From assembly GCA_003599865.1 (NCBI GenBank), contig QZKS01000020.1, positions 62,001 to 126,000 on the forward strand: 64,000 nt of DNA, written 5' to 3'. This DNA is from Desulfobacteraceae bacterium. GTDB lineage: Bacteria > Desulfobacterota > Desulfobacteria > Desulfobacterales > SURF-7. Of this stretch, positions 45,644 through 54,595 are shown piece by piece. Below the pieces are notes generated by a model. It was not told the origin of the DNA. It was given only the letters and a program-made list of their open reading frames with translations, and made no database searches. Position 1 is the first letter of the stretch. Every line of letters starts with the position of its first letter. Both the position numbers and the translations under genes were made by a program.

Positions 45644-46801
45644 ATGCTACATAAACTGACAAACGAACAGCTCATGATTCAATCCATGGTCAAAGAGTTT
45701 TCCAAAAAGGTTGTGGCCGCAACAGCCGCAGAGCGTGACCGGACAAAGGAATTTCCGTGGGATAACCTTACAAAAATGGGGGAACTGGGATTGATGGGCA
45801 TGATGATACCGCCGGAATTCGGCGGCCAGGGCTCCGATACCGTAAGCTACGTCCTTGCCCTTTCCGAGATTGCCTATTCTTGCGCTTCCACGGCGGTCGT
45901 CATGTCTGTCCAGAACTCTATTGTCTGCAACAGCATTTATTCATTCGGTACCGCGTCCCAGCGGGAAAAATTCCTGATACCGCTTGCCTCCGGAAAAGTC
46001 ATCGGTGCCTTTGCGTTAACCGAACCGGAAGCCGGATCCGATCCGGTCCGGCAATCCGCAACCGCGGTCAGGGATGGAAACGCTTACATCATCAACGGAA
46101 ACAAACGGTTCATAACCTCCGGCAAGAATGCCCAAACCGTCATTGTAACGGCCAAAACCGACGAATCCAAACTGCATAAAGGCATCAGCGCCTTTATCGT
46201 GCAGAAAGGAACCCCGGGTTTCAGTGTGGGAAATATGGAAGACAAAATGGGTCTGCGGGCCTCGGATACCACTGACCTGATTTTTGAGAACTGCCGGGTC
46301 CCCAGGGAAAACCTTTTAGGGAAAGAGGGGGATGGATTTAAAATCGCCATGACCGGTCTGGACAGCGGGCGAATCGGGATCGCCGCCCAGTCCATCGGGG
46401 TTGCGCAGGCCGCTTTGGATGCGGCTGTGAAATACGCCAAAAAAAGAAAACAGTTTGGTCAGTCCATCTCCAAATTTCAGGGGCTTCGCTGGATGATTGC
46501 CGATATGGCCACAGAACTGGAAGCAGCCAGGCAATTGATGTTTCTGGCCGCTTCCATGAAAGACAGGGGTGAGAAATATACGACCCAGGCATCCATGGCA
46601 AAACTGTTTGCTTCGGAAATGGTCAACCGGCTGACCGCAACGGCGCTTCAAATTCATGGAGGATACGGGTTTACCAAAGATTATCCGGTGGAACGTTATT
46701 ACCGGGATGCACGGGTGTTCACCATTTACGAAGGGACTTCGGAAATTCAACGAATTGTCATCTCCAACAACATTCTGAAAGACAATCGTTCACCCAAATA
46801 G
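45644..46801 (+). CDS. Acyl-CoA dehydrogenase (second copy)
   Basis: A 385-residue paralogue of the enzyme at 43561. Motifs: AFALTEPEAGSDPVRQ near 124, FITSGK near 157, IHGGYGFTKDYPVERYYRDA near 342 and TIYEGTSEIQR with the catalytic Glu. AGGAGAGGA precedes the start. The two paralogues differ at many positions, so they likely serve different acyl-CoAs. A hairpin-forming sequence, CAACCCGGATGC with GCATCCGGTTG, lies at 46831-46860 after the gene. Confidence 0.92.
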   Translation: MLHKLTNEQLMIQSMVKEFSKKVVAATAAERDRTKEFPWDNLTKMGELGLMGMMIPPEFGGQGSDTVSYVLALSEIAYSCASTAVVMSVQNSIVCNSIYSFGTASQREKFLIPLASGKVIGAFALTEPEAGSDPVRQSATAVRDGNAYIINGNKRFITSGKNAQTVIVTAKTDESKLHKGISAFIVQKGTPGFSVGNMEDKMGLRASDTTDLIFENCRVPRENLLGKEGDGFKIAMTGLDSGRIGIAAQSIGVAQAALDAAVKYAKKRKQFGQSISKFQGLRWMIADMATELEAARQLMFLAASMKDRGEKYTTQASMAKLFASEMVNRLTATALQIHGGYGFTKDYPVERYYRDARVFTIYEGTSEIQRIVISNNILKDNRSPK

Positions 46802-46900
46802 TCACGGGCAACCATATCCGATACGGAAAACAACCCGGATGCGATTCCGGCATCCGGTTGCAATACCGTTCCGCATGATCTTCATTTTCTTTATTAAATA

Positions 46901-46933
46901 TTGACCGGCAACATTTCCGTATGCTAATGTTGC
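46901..46933 (+). promoter_or_regulatory. Inverted repeat and weak promoter before the oxidoreductase operon
   Basis: GCAACATT (46908-46915) and AATGTTGC (46926-46933) form a perfect 8-bp inverted repeat with a 10-base spacer. TTGACC at 46901 could be a -35 element with CTAATG as a poor -10. The repeat lies over the spacer and -10 region, as expected for a repressor site. Confidence 0.4.
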
Positions 46934-47014
46934 TGTCTTGTTTTTAATTGGCTGTATCAATGTATTTACAAGCAATTCTCAATCATTTTTTACGAGGCAA
47001 AGAGAGGCTATCGA

Positions 47015-47599
47015 ATGCCCGGTAACAGAAAAAAAACAGATTATCAAATCACATTTTTCAGCAGAGGCGGTCAGGGAGGGATAACCTCTTGCCAGCTTCT
47101 GGCGCAAATGGCCTTTGTGGAGGGATTCAAGGATGTCATGTCCATTCCTCAGATTGGCGCGGAAAGAAGAGGCGCCGCCATCCGGGCTTTTCTGATCATA
47201 TCCAATCAGGAAATCCGAAGGGTCAGCGCCGTTACCCATCCCGACATTGTCATGGTTTTTGATGAATCATTGTTGCACCTTCCGCCGATTATCAATGCCA
47301 TCCCCAAAAAAAACTGCAAGGTTCTTGTAAATGCAGAGCACCTGAACAACGAGAACGGTCTCTCCAAAGACATTGAGCTGTATACCTTTCCGGGAACCTC
47401 CATCGCCCTTGGACTGGACCTGATGCTGGAAGGATCTCCCCTGGTGAATATACCCATCCTTGGCGCATTTTCCCGGGTTTCCGGCCTGGTCTCCATGAAA
47501 TCAATCCAATCGGTCCTGAAGGAAAAATGGGGCGGCAAGGCAGACAACAACATCCGGGCGGTTGAGTTGTCCTATGACCGGACAAAACGAATTTACTGA
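47015..47599 (+). CDS. 2-oxoacid:ferredoxin oxidoreductase gamma subunit
   Basis: The gamma (PorG-type) domain, 194 residues: FFSRGGQGGITSCQLLAQMA near 14-33, PQIGAERRGAAIRAF near 45, and a later LGAFSRVSG. Part of the enzyme that converts a 2-oxoacid and CoA to acyl-CoA, CO2 and reduced ferredoxin. It is the first gene in the order gamma-delta-alpha-beta, typical of pyruvate- and branched-chain 2-oxoacid oxidoreductases. Confidence 0.92.
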   Translation: MPGNRKKTDYQITFFSRGGQGGITSCQLLAQMAFVEGFKDVMSIPQIGAERRGAAIRAFLIISNQEIRRVSAVTHPDIVMVFDESLLHLPPIINAIPKKNCKVLVNAEHLNNENGLSKDIELYTFPGTSIALGLDLMLEGSPLVNIPILGAFSRVSGLVSMKSIQSVLKEKWGGKADNNIRAVELSYDRTKRIY

Positions 47600-47661
47600 T
47601 TGTAACCGGCCGACAACATAAATTTTTTCGGTTAATCCGATATACAAGGGAACAGATAGAA

Positions 47662-47979
47662 ATGAAAAAGGATGATCCTAAATCCACGGAAACAAAATGC
47701 CCCGTTTACAAATCATGGCGGGAACTGCCCCACGTCCCGATCTCCCGAGGCATGAAAGGCAGTATTGGTGAAACAGGTGACTGGCGTACTTATCGACCGG
47801 AGATTGACGCAAAGCAGTGCAGCAAATGCGGCATCTGTTATGTGTACTGCCCGGACGGCGTCATTCTTTTTCAGGAAGGCAGTGTCCCCAGTATTGACTA
47901 TACCTACTGCAAGGGCTGTGGAATCTGCAAGGTAAAATGCCCGAAAAATGCAATCGAAATGATACGGGAACGAGAATAG
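47662..47979 (+). CDS. 2-oxoacid:ferredoxin oxidoreductase delta (ferredoxin) subunit
   Basis: A 105-residue subunit with two 4Fe-4S motifs, CSKCGICYVYCP near 53 and CKGCGICKVKCP near 83. It carries electrons from the catalytic dimer to external ferredoxin. The start follows GGGAACAGATAGAA. Confidence 0.92.
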   Translation: MKKDDPKSTETKCPVYKSWRELPHVPISRGMKGSIGETGDWRTYRPEIDAKQCSKCGICYVYCPDGVILFQEGSVPSIDYTYCKGCGICKVKCPKNAIEMIRERE

Positions 47980-48004
47980 ATCACTTTTTATCAAGACAGG
48001 GTTA

Positions 48005-49264
48005 ATGATGAGCAAAATAAAAAAAACAGAAATGGATAAAGAGCAGACAATCATCATGTCCGGCAATTACGCTTCCGCCTGGGGAGCAAAATGCTCCCGC
48101 GTGAAGGTTGTCAGTGCATACCCGATTACACCCCAGACGACCGTAGTCGAAAAGCTGGCGGACTTTGTTGAGGGCGGGGAGCTGGATGCCCGATACATCA
48201 AGGTCGAATCGGAACACTCGGTCATGGCATCCCTGGTAGGAAGTTCCATGACCGGCGCGCGATCTTTTACGGCCACCTCCGGGCAGGGACTTTTGTATAT
48301 GACGGAGATGCTTCACTGGGTCTCCTCATCACGCCTGCCCATTGTCACGACCATTGCCAGCCGGGGTATTGCCCCGCCCTGGAACATATGGGCGGAATAT
48401 ACGGATATCCTGTCCGTCCGGGATTGCGGCTGGATCATCCAGTTTGCATCCACCCATCAGGAAATTTTCGATTCCATTCTGATGGGCTATAAGATTGCTG
48501 AAAATGAAGGCGTGATGCTGCCCTATTTCATTGTTTACGGGGGATTTACCCAAAGCCACACCAGCAAGCCCGTGCGCATTCCCCCCCAGAAGGATATCGA
48601 CAGCTTTCTGCCGTCCCCTCCGGAAAAGGGATGGAGCCATCTGAACCTTGATCCGGAAAACCCGATCACCCACGGTAACCTGTTGATGCCGCAGCAGGAG
48701 TACCTTGACTTCCGCTTTCTCATCCATGACGCCATGATGAAATCCAAAAAGGTCATCCAAAAAACCATCACGGAATTCAAAAAATCCTTTAAACGGAATT
48801 ACAGCGGTCTTACGGAAAATTACAAATGCAAAGATGCGGATGTTGTTCTGATTTCCTACGGAGCACTGGCGGAACAAAGCAAGATTGCGGTGGATGAGCT
48901 GCGCAAACAAGGCAAAAAAGTCGGCCTGTTCAAGCTCCGGTATATCCGCCCGTTTCCCAACGAGGAATTGGAAGAACTGTTCAACTCCGGTGTCAAAGCC
49001 ATTGGAATTGCAGACCAGGGTACGGCTTTCGGAAATCCGACCGGCGGTCCGATTTCCACGGAAGTGATGTCCCTTTTGCGGCTTTCCGGAAAGAAGATCA
49101 AGGTTCTTCCCTATGTCTGGGGACTGGGGGGACGGGATGTAACCGTGGATGAGCAGATTCATGTCTTTAACCAGCTCATCACCCTGAAAAATAAAAATCA
49201 ATATCCCACAGACGATACCTTTCAGCATGGTACGGTATGGATGGGATTAAAGACAGGAGTATAA
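48005..49264 (+). CDS. 2-oxoacid:ferredoxin oxidoreductase alpha subunit
   Basis: Catalytic alpha subunit, 419 residues, with AYPITPQTTVVE (about 35-46), the ESEHSVMASLVGSSMTGAR segment near 64, and domain II near 280-345. It forms the substrate-binding face with the beta subunit. An ATG one codon later (48008) is equally possible. The beta gene follows after three bases. Confidence 0.92.
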   Translation: MMSKIKKTEMDKEQTIIMSGNYASAWGAKCSRVKVVSAYPITPQTTVVEKLADFVEGGELDARYIKVESEHSVMASLVGSSMTGARSFTATSGQGLLYMTEMLHWVSSSRLPIVTTIASRGIAPPWNIWAEYTDILSVRDCGWIIQFASTHQEIFDSILMGYKIAENEGVMLPYFIVYGGFTQSHTSKPVRIPPQKDIDSFLPSPPEKGWSHLNLDPENPITHGNLLMPQQEYLDFRFLIHDAMMKSKKVIQKTITEFKKSFKRNYSGLTENYKCKDADVVLISYGALAEQSKIAVDELRKQGKKVGLFKLRYIRPFPNEELEELFNSGVKAIGIADQGTAFGNPTGGPISTEVMSLLRLSGKKIKVLPYVWGLGGRDVTVDEQIHVFNQLITLKNKNQYPTDDTFQHGTVWMGLKTGV

Positions 49265-49267
49265 AGA

Positions 49268-50170
49268 ATGGTTACCGTCAAAGAGCTGATTCAAATCGAA
49301 AGCAATAAACCGGAACTCTTTCAATGCGGAAGCTCCGCATGTGCCGGATGTGCCTCCGTCCTGGCATTGCGATGGGCCCTCAAAGCCCTTGGCCCGAAAA
49401 CCGTTGTTGTTGCGCCGGCCTCATGCGCGAATGTCTATATCGGTATCTGGCCGAAAGCCTCATCCGCCGTTCCCTATGTCAATATGGCATTTGCAGCAGG
49501 CGCCTCTGCCGCCTCGGGCGTTGTGGCCGGTTATGAAGCTCTGGGCAAAAAAGACATCAATGTCCTGACCTGGGCCGGAGACGGTGGAACCGTGGATATC
49601 GGCATCCAGGCCCTCAGCGGCGCCATTGAACGAAGCACCAACTTCATCTACGCCTGTTATGATAATGAAGGCTACATGAATACCGGAACGCAGAGGAGTT
49701 CATCAACCATGAAACATACCAAAACAACGACAACACCCACGGGAAAAGGGATGCACAAGAAGGATATCGCCCAGATTGTTGCCGCACATGACATACCCTA
49801 TGTCGCGACCTGTGTGGCAACCGATCCGCAGGAAGTGTATACTGTTTTTTCCGAAGCAAAAGAGATCCAGGGAGCCAAATTTATCCACATCCTGTCGCCC
49901 TGTGCACCGGGCTGGCGTTTTGCCGCTTCCCGAACAACGGAGATGGGTGATCTTGCCGTTAAAACCGGCATTTTCCTGTTATGGAAACAGGTGGACGGAG
50001 AACTGACCGTAAACAAACGAACCCTGAAATATCTGGATAAAAGCAAAAGGCTGCCGGTTGAGGCATATCTGAATGAACAGGGCCGGTTCGGCAGCCTGCG
50101 CAAGGATCAAATCCAGGATCTGCAGGACTGGGTAGATCGCCGATGTGACAAACTGGCCCGGCGGGTATGA
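49268..50170 (+). CDS. 2-oxoacid:ferredoxin oxidoreductase beta subunit
   Basis: Thiamine diphosphate-binding subunit, 300 residues. CAGCA near 22 supplies cluster ligands with other Cys residues; the TPP motif GDGGTVDIG (about 104) continues to NEGYMNTGTQRS near 137. The operon's neighbours (acyl-CoA dehydrogenases and ETF) suggest a 2-oxoacid whose product is an oxidisable acyl-CoA, such as a branched-chain 2-oxoacid, but pyruvate is not excluded. Confidence 0.92.
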   Translation: MVTVKELIQIESNKPELFQCGSSACAGCASVLALRWALKALGPKTVVVAPASCANVYIGIWPKASSAVPYVNMAFAAGASAASGVVAGYEALGKKDINVLTWAGDGGTVDIGIQALSGAIERSTNFIYACYDNEGYMNTGTQRSSSTMKHTKTTTTPTGKGMHKKDIAQIVAAHDIPYVATCVATDPQEVYTVFSEAKEIQGAKFIHILSPCAPGWRFAASRTTEMGDLAVKTGIFLLWKQVDGELTVNKRTLKYLDKSKRLPVEAYLNEQGRFGSLRKDQIQDLQDWVDRRCDKLARRV

Positions 50171-50190
50171 TTGTCAGCGATTCATTACCG

Positions 50191-50229
50191 GAGACACCGG
50201 AACGATTTGTCAGGATGTCTCATCCTTTT
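50191..50229 (+). terminator. Possible terminator of the oxidoreductase operon
   Basis: GAGACACC (50191-50198) pairs with GG-A-TGTCTC (to 50221) as a stem with one bulged A and a 14-base loop, followed by ATCC and eight T. It overlaps the stop codon of the M23 peptidase gene, which ends here from the other direction. Confidence 0.45.
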
Positions 50230-51200
50230 TTTTGAGATTCCTTTACAAAGGCTTCATGAATATAGGAGGGCGTGAACAGGATATATTTTTGGGGGTTTAC
50301 CGGGATGCCATGCAGCCGCACTTCGTAATGAAGATGGGGGCCGATGCATTTCCCGCTGTCTCCGACATGGGCAATTGTCTCCCCTCTCTTTACTTGAGCG
50401 CCCTCCGGTTTGATGATTCCGGACAAATGAGAATACCGGGTTACCAGACCATGCCCATGTTCCACGATCAGCGTAATCCCCCAAACACCTTTGGATCCGG
50501 CATAGGTTATCGTCCCATTGGCCGGGGCAACCACCGGTGTCCCGATAGCCGCAGAAATATCCAGACCTTTATGAAATTCCCGATTTCCGGTAAGCGGCGA
50601 CCGGTGATAGCCGAATCCGGAGGTTTCCCATCCGATAGAAGGATAGATAATCGGTGTTGAGGCCAACAGACTCGGCCTCTGCCCCATTTTTATTTCCAGA
50701 GACGCGGCATGAGCAGACTTCACACCATGCTTTTCCTCATCGTCCACATCTTCCGGAAACAGCTTTCCTCTGTTTCCCGGATAAAAATCTTCCGCTCCAA
50801 GGATACTTTCCGAATCTCCTCCGATGCTTCCCCCGATCCCGAAAATACTGTTTTCATGATCCACCTCGCCGATATTGGCAATCAATCGAACGTGGTTTTC
50901 GAACTTTTTGATTCCTGTCAGCGCTGTTTTCAATTTACTCATTTCAGACGCAAAATGTTTGAGCTGAATCTCCTGCTGTTGAATCTCTTTTTTTTGAGAC
51001 TGTGAGATTTTCTCCAGATCAGCGGGATGAAATTGCCGATTCTCTTTCAACTCTTGATAGCTGGACAGTAAAAAAGGGATTGCCGTCATCCCCAACACCA
51101 ATACACCGCAAGCCATCCATAACATCCACCTGGAAAAACTGATCTGTCTGATTTCCCTGCCGGCTTCCCCCAGGTATGAAAGGATATAATATCGTCGCAT
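50220..51200 (-). CDS. M23-family peptidoglycan peptidase, membrane-anchored
   Basis: A cell-wall endopeptidase of 326 residues. One N-terminal membrane helix (about 27-46) is followed by a coiled coil (about 50-95) and a C-terminal LytM domain (about 205-310). The zinc ligands are visible in HKGLD near 213 and HLHYEV near 292, with a further His in YSHLSG near 258. The metal site is complete, so it is probably active rather than only an activator. Confidence 0.9.
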   Translation of the reverse strand: MRRYYILSYLGEAGREIRQISFSRWMLWMACGVLVLGMTAIPFLLSSYQELKENRQFHPADLEKISQSQKKEIQQQEIQLKHFASEMSKLKTALTGIKKFENHVRLIANIGEVDHENSIFGIGGSIGGDSESILGAEDFYPGNRGKLFPEDVDDEEKHGVKSAHAASLEIKMGQRPSLLASTPIIYPSIGWETSGFGYHRSPLTGNREFHKGLDISAAIGTPVVAPANGTITYAGSKGVWGITLIVEHGHGLVTRYSHLSGIIKPEGAQVKRGETIAHVGDSGKCIGPHLHYEVRLHGIPVNPQKYILFTPSYIHEAFVKESQKKG

Positions 51201-51616
51201 ATGAAACTCTTCTCCAAAATACGGATTTCAGCAGAGCATTTCCAGCCTCATGCCGATGGGAAAGGGAAAATCCGCCTCCCCCTCTTTTGCCTTTTGATCG
51301 ATTTTCAATGAATAAAAACGTTCCGAACTCGCGCGGTCAATGCAGATGATGTCATTTCAGTATCATGAGAACTTACGAAAATATTATGCAAATGTTGTGC
51401 AAACTTTTTTAAATATTATGCCTCGTATTTTCAGCAAATTATGGAATCCGCCGGTCGTATCCACCGGATAACCCGGCAATATTTGCTGTAAATACAAGTG
51501 TATTTTTAAAAAACGAGCTGGATCTAACTCTTTTTTTATGATACTTTTCGAGCTATCATTCTCATGGCAAAACAAAATATTATCCATTTCTAAAGTATGA
51601 AAATTCATGTCAAATT
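51201..51616. other. Intergenic region with 11-bp-phased direct repeats
   Basis: No gene is supported in these 416 bases between two divergent genes. AAATATTATGC occurs at 51379-51389 and 51411-51421, with the related AAATGTTGTGC at 51390-51400. The first spacing is exactly 11 bp, fitting a response-regulator site, but no cognate regulator is nearby. The rest is AT-rich with no other clear motif. Confidence 0.4.
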
Positions 51617-52474
51617 ATGCAGATGATATATCAAAATTTGACGGCTGCGCAGATCAACCAGTTCGGGCTGATTCTCACCTCACAGGGAATTTCCTTTCAT
51701 GCCCAGAAAGCAGGGCGCTCCTGGAACATCCTTGTGGATCGGGCCAACACAGAAAAAGCCGTTAAAATCATTGAAGAATATTTTTATGAGCGCCCGGCGG
51801 CACACCATGCCGGAGAGGATCGGCATGATCCGCTTGCCTATACTGGATTATGGATTTCCGCTGTTATGATTTCCGTCCATATCGCCATTATTTTGTCAAA
51901 TGAAGGCCGCGTTTTCAGGGATGCGTTTCAAATGTCGGCTGCCCAAATCATGGCCGGTGAATATTACCGAACCATAACCGCTTTGTTTCTCCATTCGGAT
52001 ACCAGGCATCTGGCCGGGAATGTAATCGGCATTTCCATATTCGGAACGGTTCTTTGCCGAATGACCGGATCGGGTCCGGGCATGCTCATGATCCTCCTTT
52101 CCGGCGGTATGGGGAATCTGATAAACGCATTCCTGTTCAGCAGCAATCATGTCTCCATCGGATCTTCCACCGCTGTTTTCGGCACCATCGGAATGCTTTC
52201 CGGAAAAATGTTTGTGGAAAAATTCAGGCAGACCGGTATCAGACAAGCATCCTGGCTGCCGATCGGCGGCGGGATAGCCCTTCTTTCATTCCTCGGCTCC
52301 GGGGAACACACAGACGTTACGGCTCACCTTTTCGGCATGATCGTGGGTATCTTTCTGGGCATGATGGTTTCACACTGGAAAAAATATGTGCAACGGCCCG
52401 ATTGTCAGCTGCTTTCCATGATCCTGACTGCCGGCATTGTTGCCGGTTCATTCTTTCAAGGATTTTGGAAATAA
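51617..52474 (+). CDS. Rhomboid-family intramembrane protease
   Basis: A serine protease that cuts within membranes, 285 residues. A soluble N-terminal domain (about 1-70) precedes six to seven membrane helices. The catalytic dyad is Ser184 in IGSSTAVFG (usual GASGAIFG) and His237 in TAHLFG, with His131/Asn135 in HLAGN. The Ser loop has Thr where a Gly is more usual. No ribosome-binding site is obvious; the ATG at 51623 is an alternative. Substrates cannot be predicted. Confidence 0.85.
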   Translation: MQMIYQNLTAAQINQFGLILTSQGISFHAQKAGRSWNILVDRANTEKAVKIIEEYFYERPAAHHAGEDRHDPLAYTGLWISAVMISVHIAIILSNEGRVFRDAFQMSAAQIMAGEYYRTITALFLHSDTRHLAGNVIGISIFGTVLCRMTGSGPGMLMILLSGGMGNLINAFLFSSNHVSIGSSTAVFGTIGMLSGKMFVEKFRQTGIRQASWLPIGGGIALLSFLGSGEHTDVTAHLFGMIVGIFLGMMVSHWKKYVQRPDCQLLSMILTAGIVAGSFFQGFWK

Positions 52475-52573
52475 AAACCAAACAGGATATTCAATTCCGG
52501 TAACGCTGATGGGTATAGTCCTGTTTTACAGGACAGGATACCGCTCCCGCATGAAACCATAAAATCAGATGGG

Positions 52574-54496
52574 TCAGACCGTCTTCATTTGATGAAAAAC
52601 AGTGGTAAACATACATTCCAGAAGCCGGTACACGGTTGTGTTCCCCTCGGTCCTGACCAGAAATCGCATCATTTCATCCAGTGCTTCCAGCTCAATCTTG
52701 CCCGCTTCCAATTTTTTAAGACATGCCATTGGGGAATCCTGATCGGTATTGTCCGAATAGTCCATCTTTTTGCGCAGCCCGAGAATCTGTTTTGCCGAGG
52801 CCTTGAAAAGCTGCTCCCGGCTGTTCCCGGATTCAAAAATCGTCCGGTCATCGATACACCCCTTAATGGTTTCCAGAAGCAACAGTCTTCTTTCACGAAA
52901 ATTCTGAAGAAACATGTTTTTGGCCGTGTCCGGCATCAGAACCTGTATGGTGTTCAAAAGTTTCTCTTTTGTTTTCATTTTCTCCTGAAACTCTGAAGAA
53001 GCGCTTTGCCAGAAAACCGAATTTGTCCTTTTGAACACATCGGTCATGTTGCTTTTTTCCTGCCGCGCCTTCTCGATTACCTTGATGATGGCCGGCAGTT
53101 TTACTGCCGTTTTTTCAAACAGCCTCCCGCCGGTGACAACATAATAAACCATCGCAATCGTGGCATACCAGTCCTGCAAATAAAAAACAGCCGCCGGATC
53201 CTGATAGACTTCCTGAAGGATTGTATTGGAAAACAACTGCGAAGGGTTTGCAAAAAAAGGAGTCCCTCCCAGTTGCGGCTGTTCCATTTTTCCATTGTCA
53301 TGGGTTTTGCAGATTACCGCCGTTTCAACATCGATCAGTCCCAGCTGATACTGATCCGGCATGGACAGAAAGTTGGGATTTTTTTCCGGATCACCCGTGA
53401 CCAGGATATTGTCCGGTTTAAAATCCCTCATCGCAACGCCCTTTTCATAAAGCCAGGCCAGAAGATCCAGTATATTGGTGATGATTCCTTCCATCCGGGA
53501 TTTGCTCTTGTTGAAATATTTCCGATGCAGGAATTCCCGAACGGTTGCATGGTATGCATCAATCAGCTTCCTGTTTTCACAGGCCATTGCCTCAAAAATA
53601 CCGTTGATCTCTTCCATCAGCTCAAGAGAAACTTTTTTTTCATCAGTGTCGGCTTTTTTTCCGGAAAGATTCCGGAGAAACCAGTCTTCGATTTTATATT
53701 GAAGTGTCGAGGGTGGTATTTTATGGCGGCTGAGTGCATCCTGAACACTCGTCTCGAAGGCGGCAAACAGCTTGTTCAGATCATAACCCAGACCGGCTTT
53801 TGACAAACCATACCTTCCCTCAAAAGCATGATAGGTGGGAATAACGCCCCTGTTTTCCGTAATCTCTTCCAAAAAGCGGCCCTCAATATCCGAATGCAGC
53901 TGATGCAGGACATCTCCCAGAATGCCGAATCTGGAAAGGTCCATGAAAAAGACAAAGGAATCGTCCATCTTCAGATATTCCTGGTATGCTGCATTTTTTT
54001 TCAGCCAGCTGATATATTTCCCTTCCATTTTTTCCGGGTTGACAGGATCATCGGAAAAGGAATGGATTCGTTTTAAAATAACGGATACACTCGGGACAAC
54101 GCATTCCCTTGGTTCCAGTCGAAAAACAATCCGCTGGTCCGCATAAATGCTGTCCAGATATCGGTTTACGTCCGTTATGGGGATTGGCGGAATCTTCACC
54201 ACCAGATGGTCATCATAGATTACGTAAAAACATATGCTTTTGCTGCCGCTTTCCTCACCCAGAGGTGCAATGGTCATCCGCCTGGACATCCATTCCTTGC
54301 CGTGCTCGATTCTCAATTCAAAGGTCGAAAACTTCTTGCCCAGGGCAGAGGCGGAAAGATGCTTAACCTCAAAAGGGGCCTTGGGCGGAGCATTCAACTG
54401 GCGCCGGAACAGATTGATGAAAAACCGCAGCACCATCGCTCTTTTCTTGGAATAATCTTTTACACCGGCAGTGGAAGATTCTTTTTTCTCGTTCAT
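52574..54496 (-). CDS. Divergent protein kinase-like protein
   Basis: A soluble protein of 640 residues with a protein kinase fold. Lys101 in VVKI is the likely ATP-anchoring Lys. The catalytic loop is MRDFKPDN (356-363) with Asp358 and Asn363, replacing HRD; the metal-binding Asp389 is in DVE instead of DFG. A large insertion separates the N-lobe from the catalytic loop, and an all-helical tail of about 200 residues follows. The key residues are kept, so it may be active. It lies 99 bases downstream of the glucosyl-phosphoglycerate synthase gene. Confidence 0.75.
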   Translation of the reverse strand: MNEKKESSTAGVKDYSKKRAMVLRFFINLFRRQLNAPPKAPFEVKHLSASALGKKFSTFELRIEHGKEWMSRRMTIAPLGEESGSKSICFYVIYDDHLVVKIPPIPITDVNRYLDSIYADQRIVFRLEPRECVVPSVSVILKRIHSFSDDPVNPEKMEGKYISWLKKNAAYQEYLKMDDSFVFFMDLSRFGILGDVLHQLHSDIEGRFLEEITENRGVIPTYHAFEGRYGLSKAGLGYDLNKLFAAFETSVQDALSRHKIPPSTLQYKIEDWFLRNLSGKKADTDEKKVSLELMEEINGIFEAMACENRKLIDAYHATVREFLHRKYFNKSKSRMEGIITNILDLLAWLYEKGVAMRDFKPDNILVTGDPEKNPNFLSMPDQYQLGLIDVETAVICKTHDNGKMEQPQLGGTPFFANPSQLFSNTILQEVYQDPAAVFYLQDWYATIAMVYYVVTGGRLFEKTAVKLPAIIKVIEKARQEKSNMTDVFKRTNSVFWQSASSEFQEKMKTKEKLLNTIQVLMPDTAKNMFLQNFRERRLLLLETIKGCIDDRTIFESGNSREQLFKASAKQILGLRKKMDYSDNTDQDSPMACLKKLEAGKIELEALDEMMRFLVRTEGNTTVYRLLECMFTTVFHQMKTV

Positions 54497-54595
54497 GATT
54501 CCGGATCCATGAAGATGTTTCCATTCAACGGGAGTTTTTGTCTTTATGGGAATATTCTGTCTATTTATTCAATAGTAAAGGCCGTTTTACAAGTG

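Noticed and set aside
47015-50170. Firm naming as pyruvate:ferredoxin oxidoreductase (porGDAB)
   Set aside because: Gene order fits, but branched-chain 2-oxoacid enzymes have the same order and the neighbours favour acyl-CoA oxidation.
52518-52534. GTCCTGT-TTT-ACAGGAC hairpin after the rhomboid gene
   Set aside because: A perfect 7-bp stem, but no T-run follows, so terminator function is not supported.
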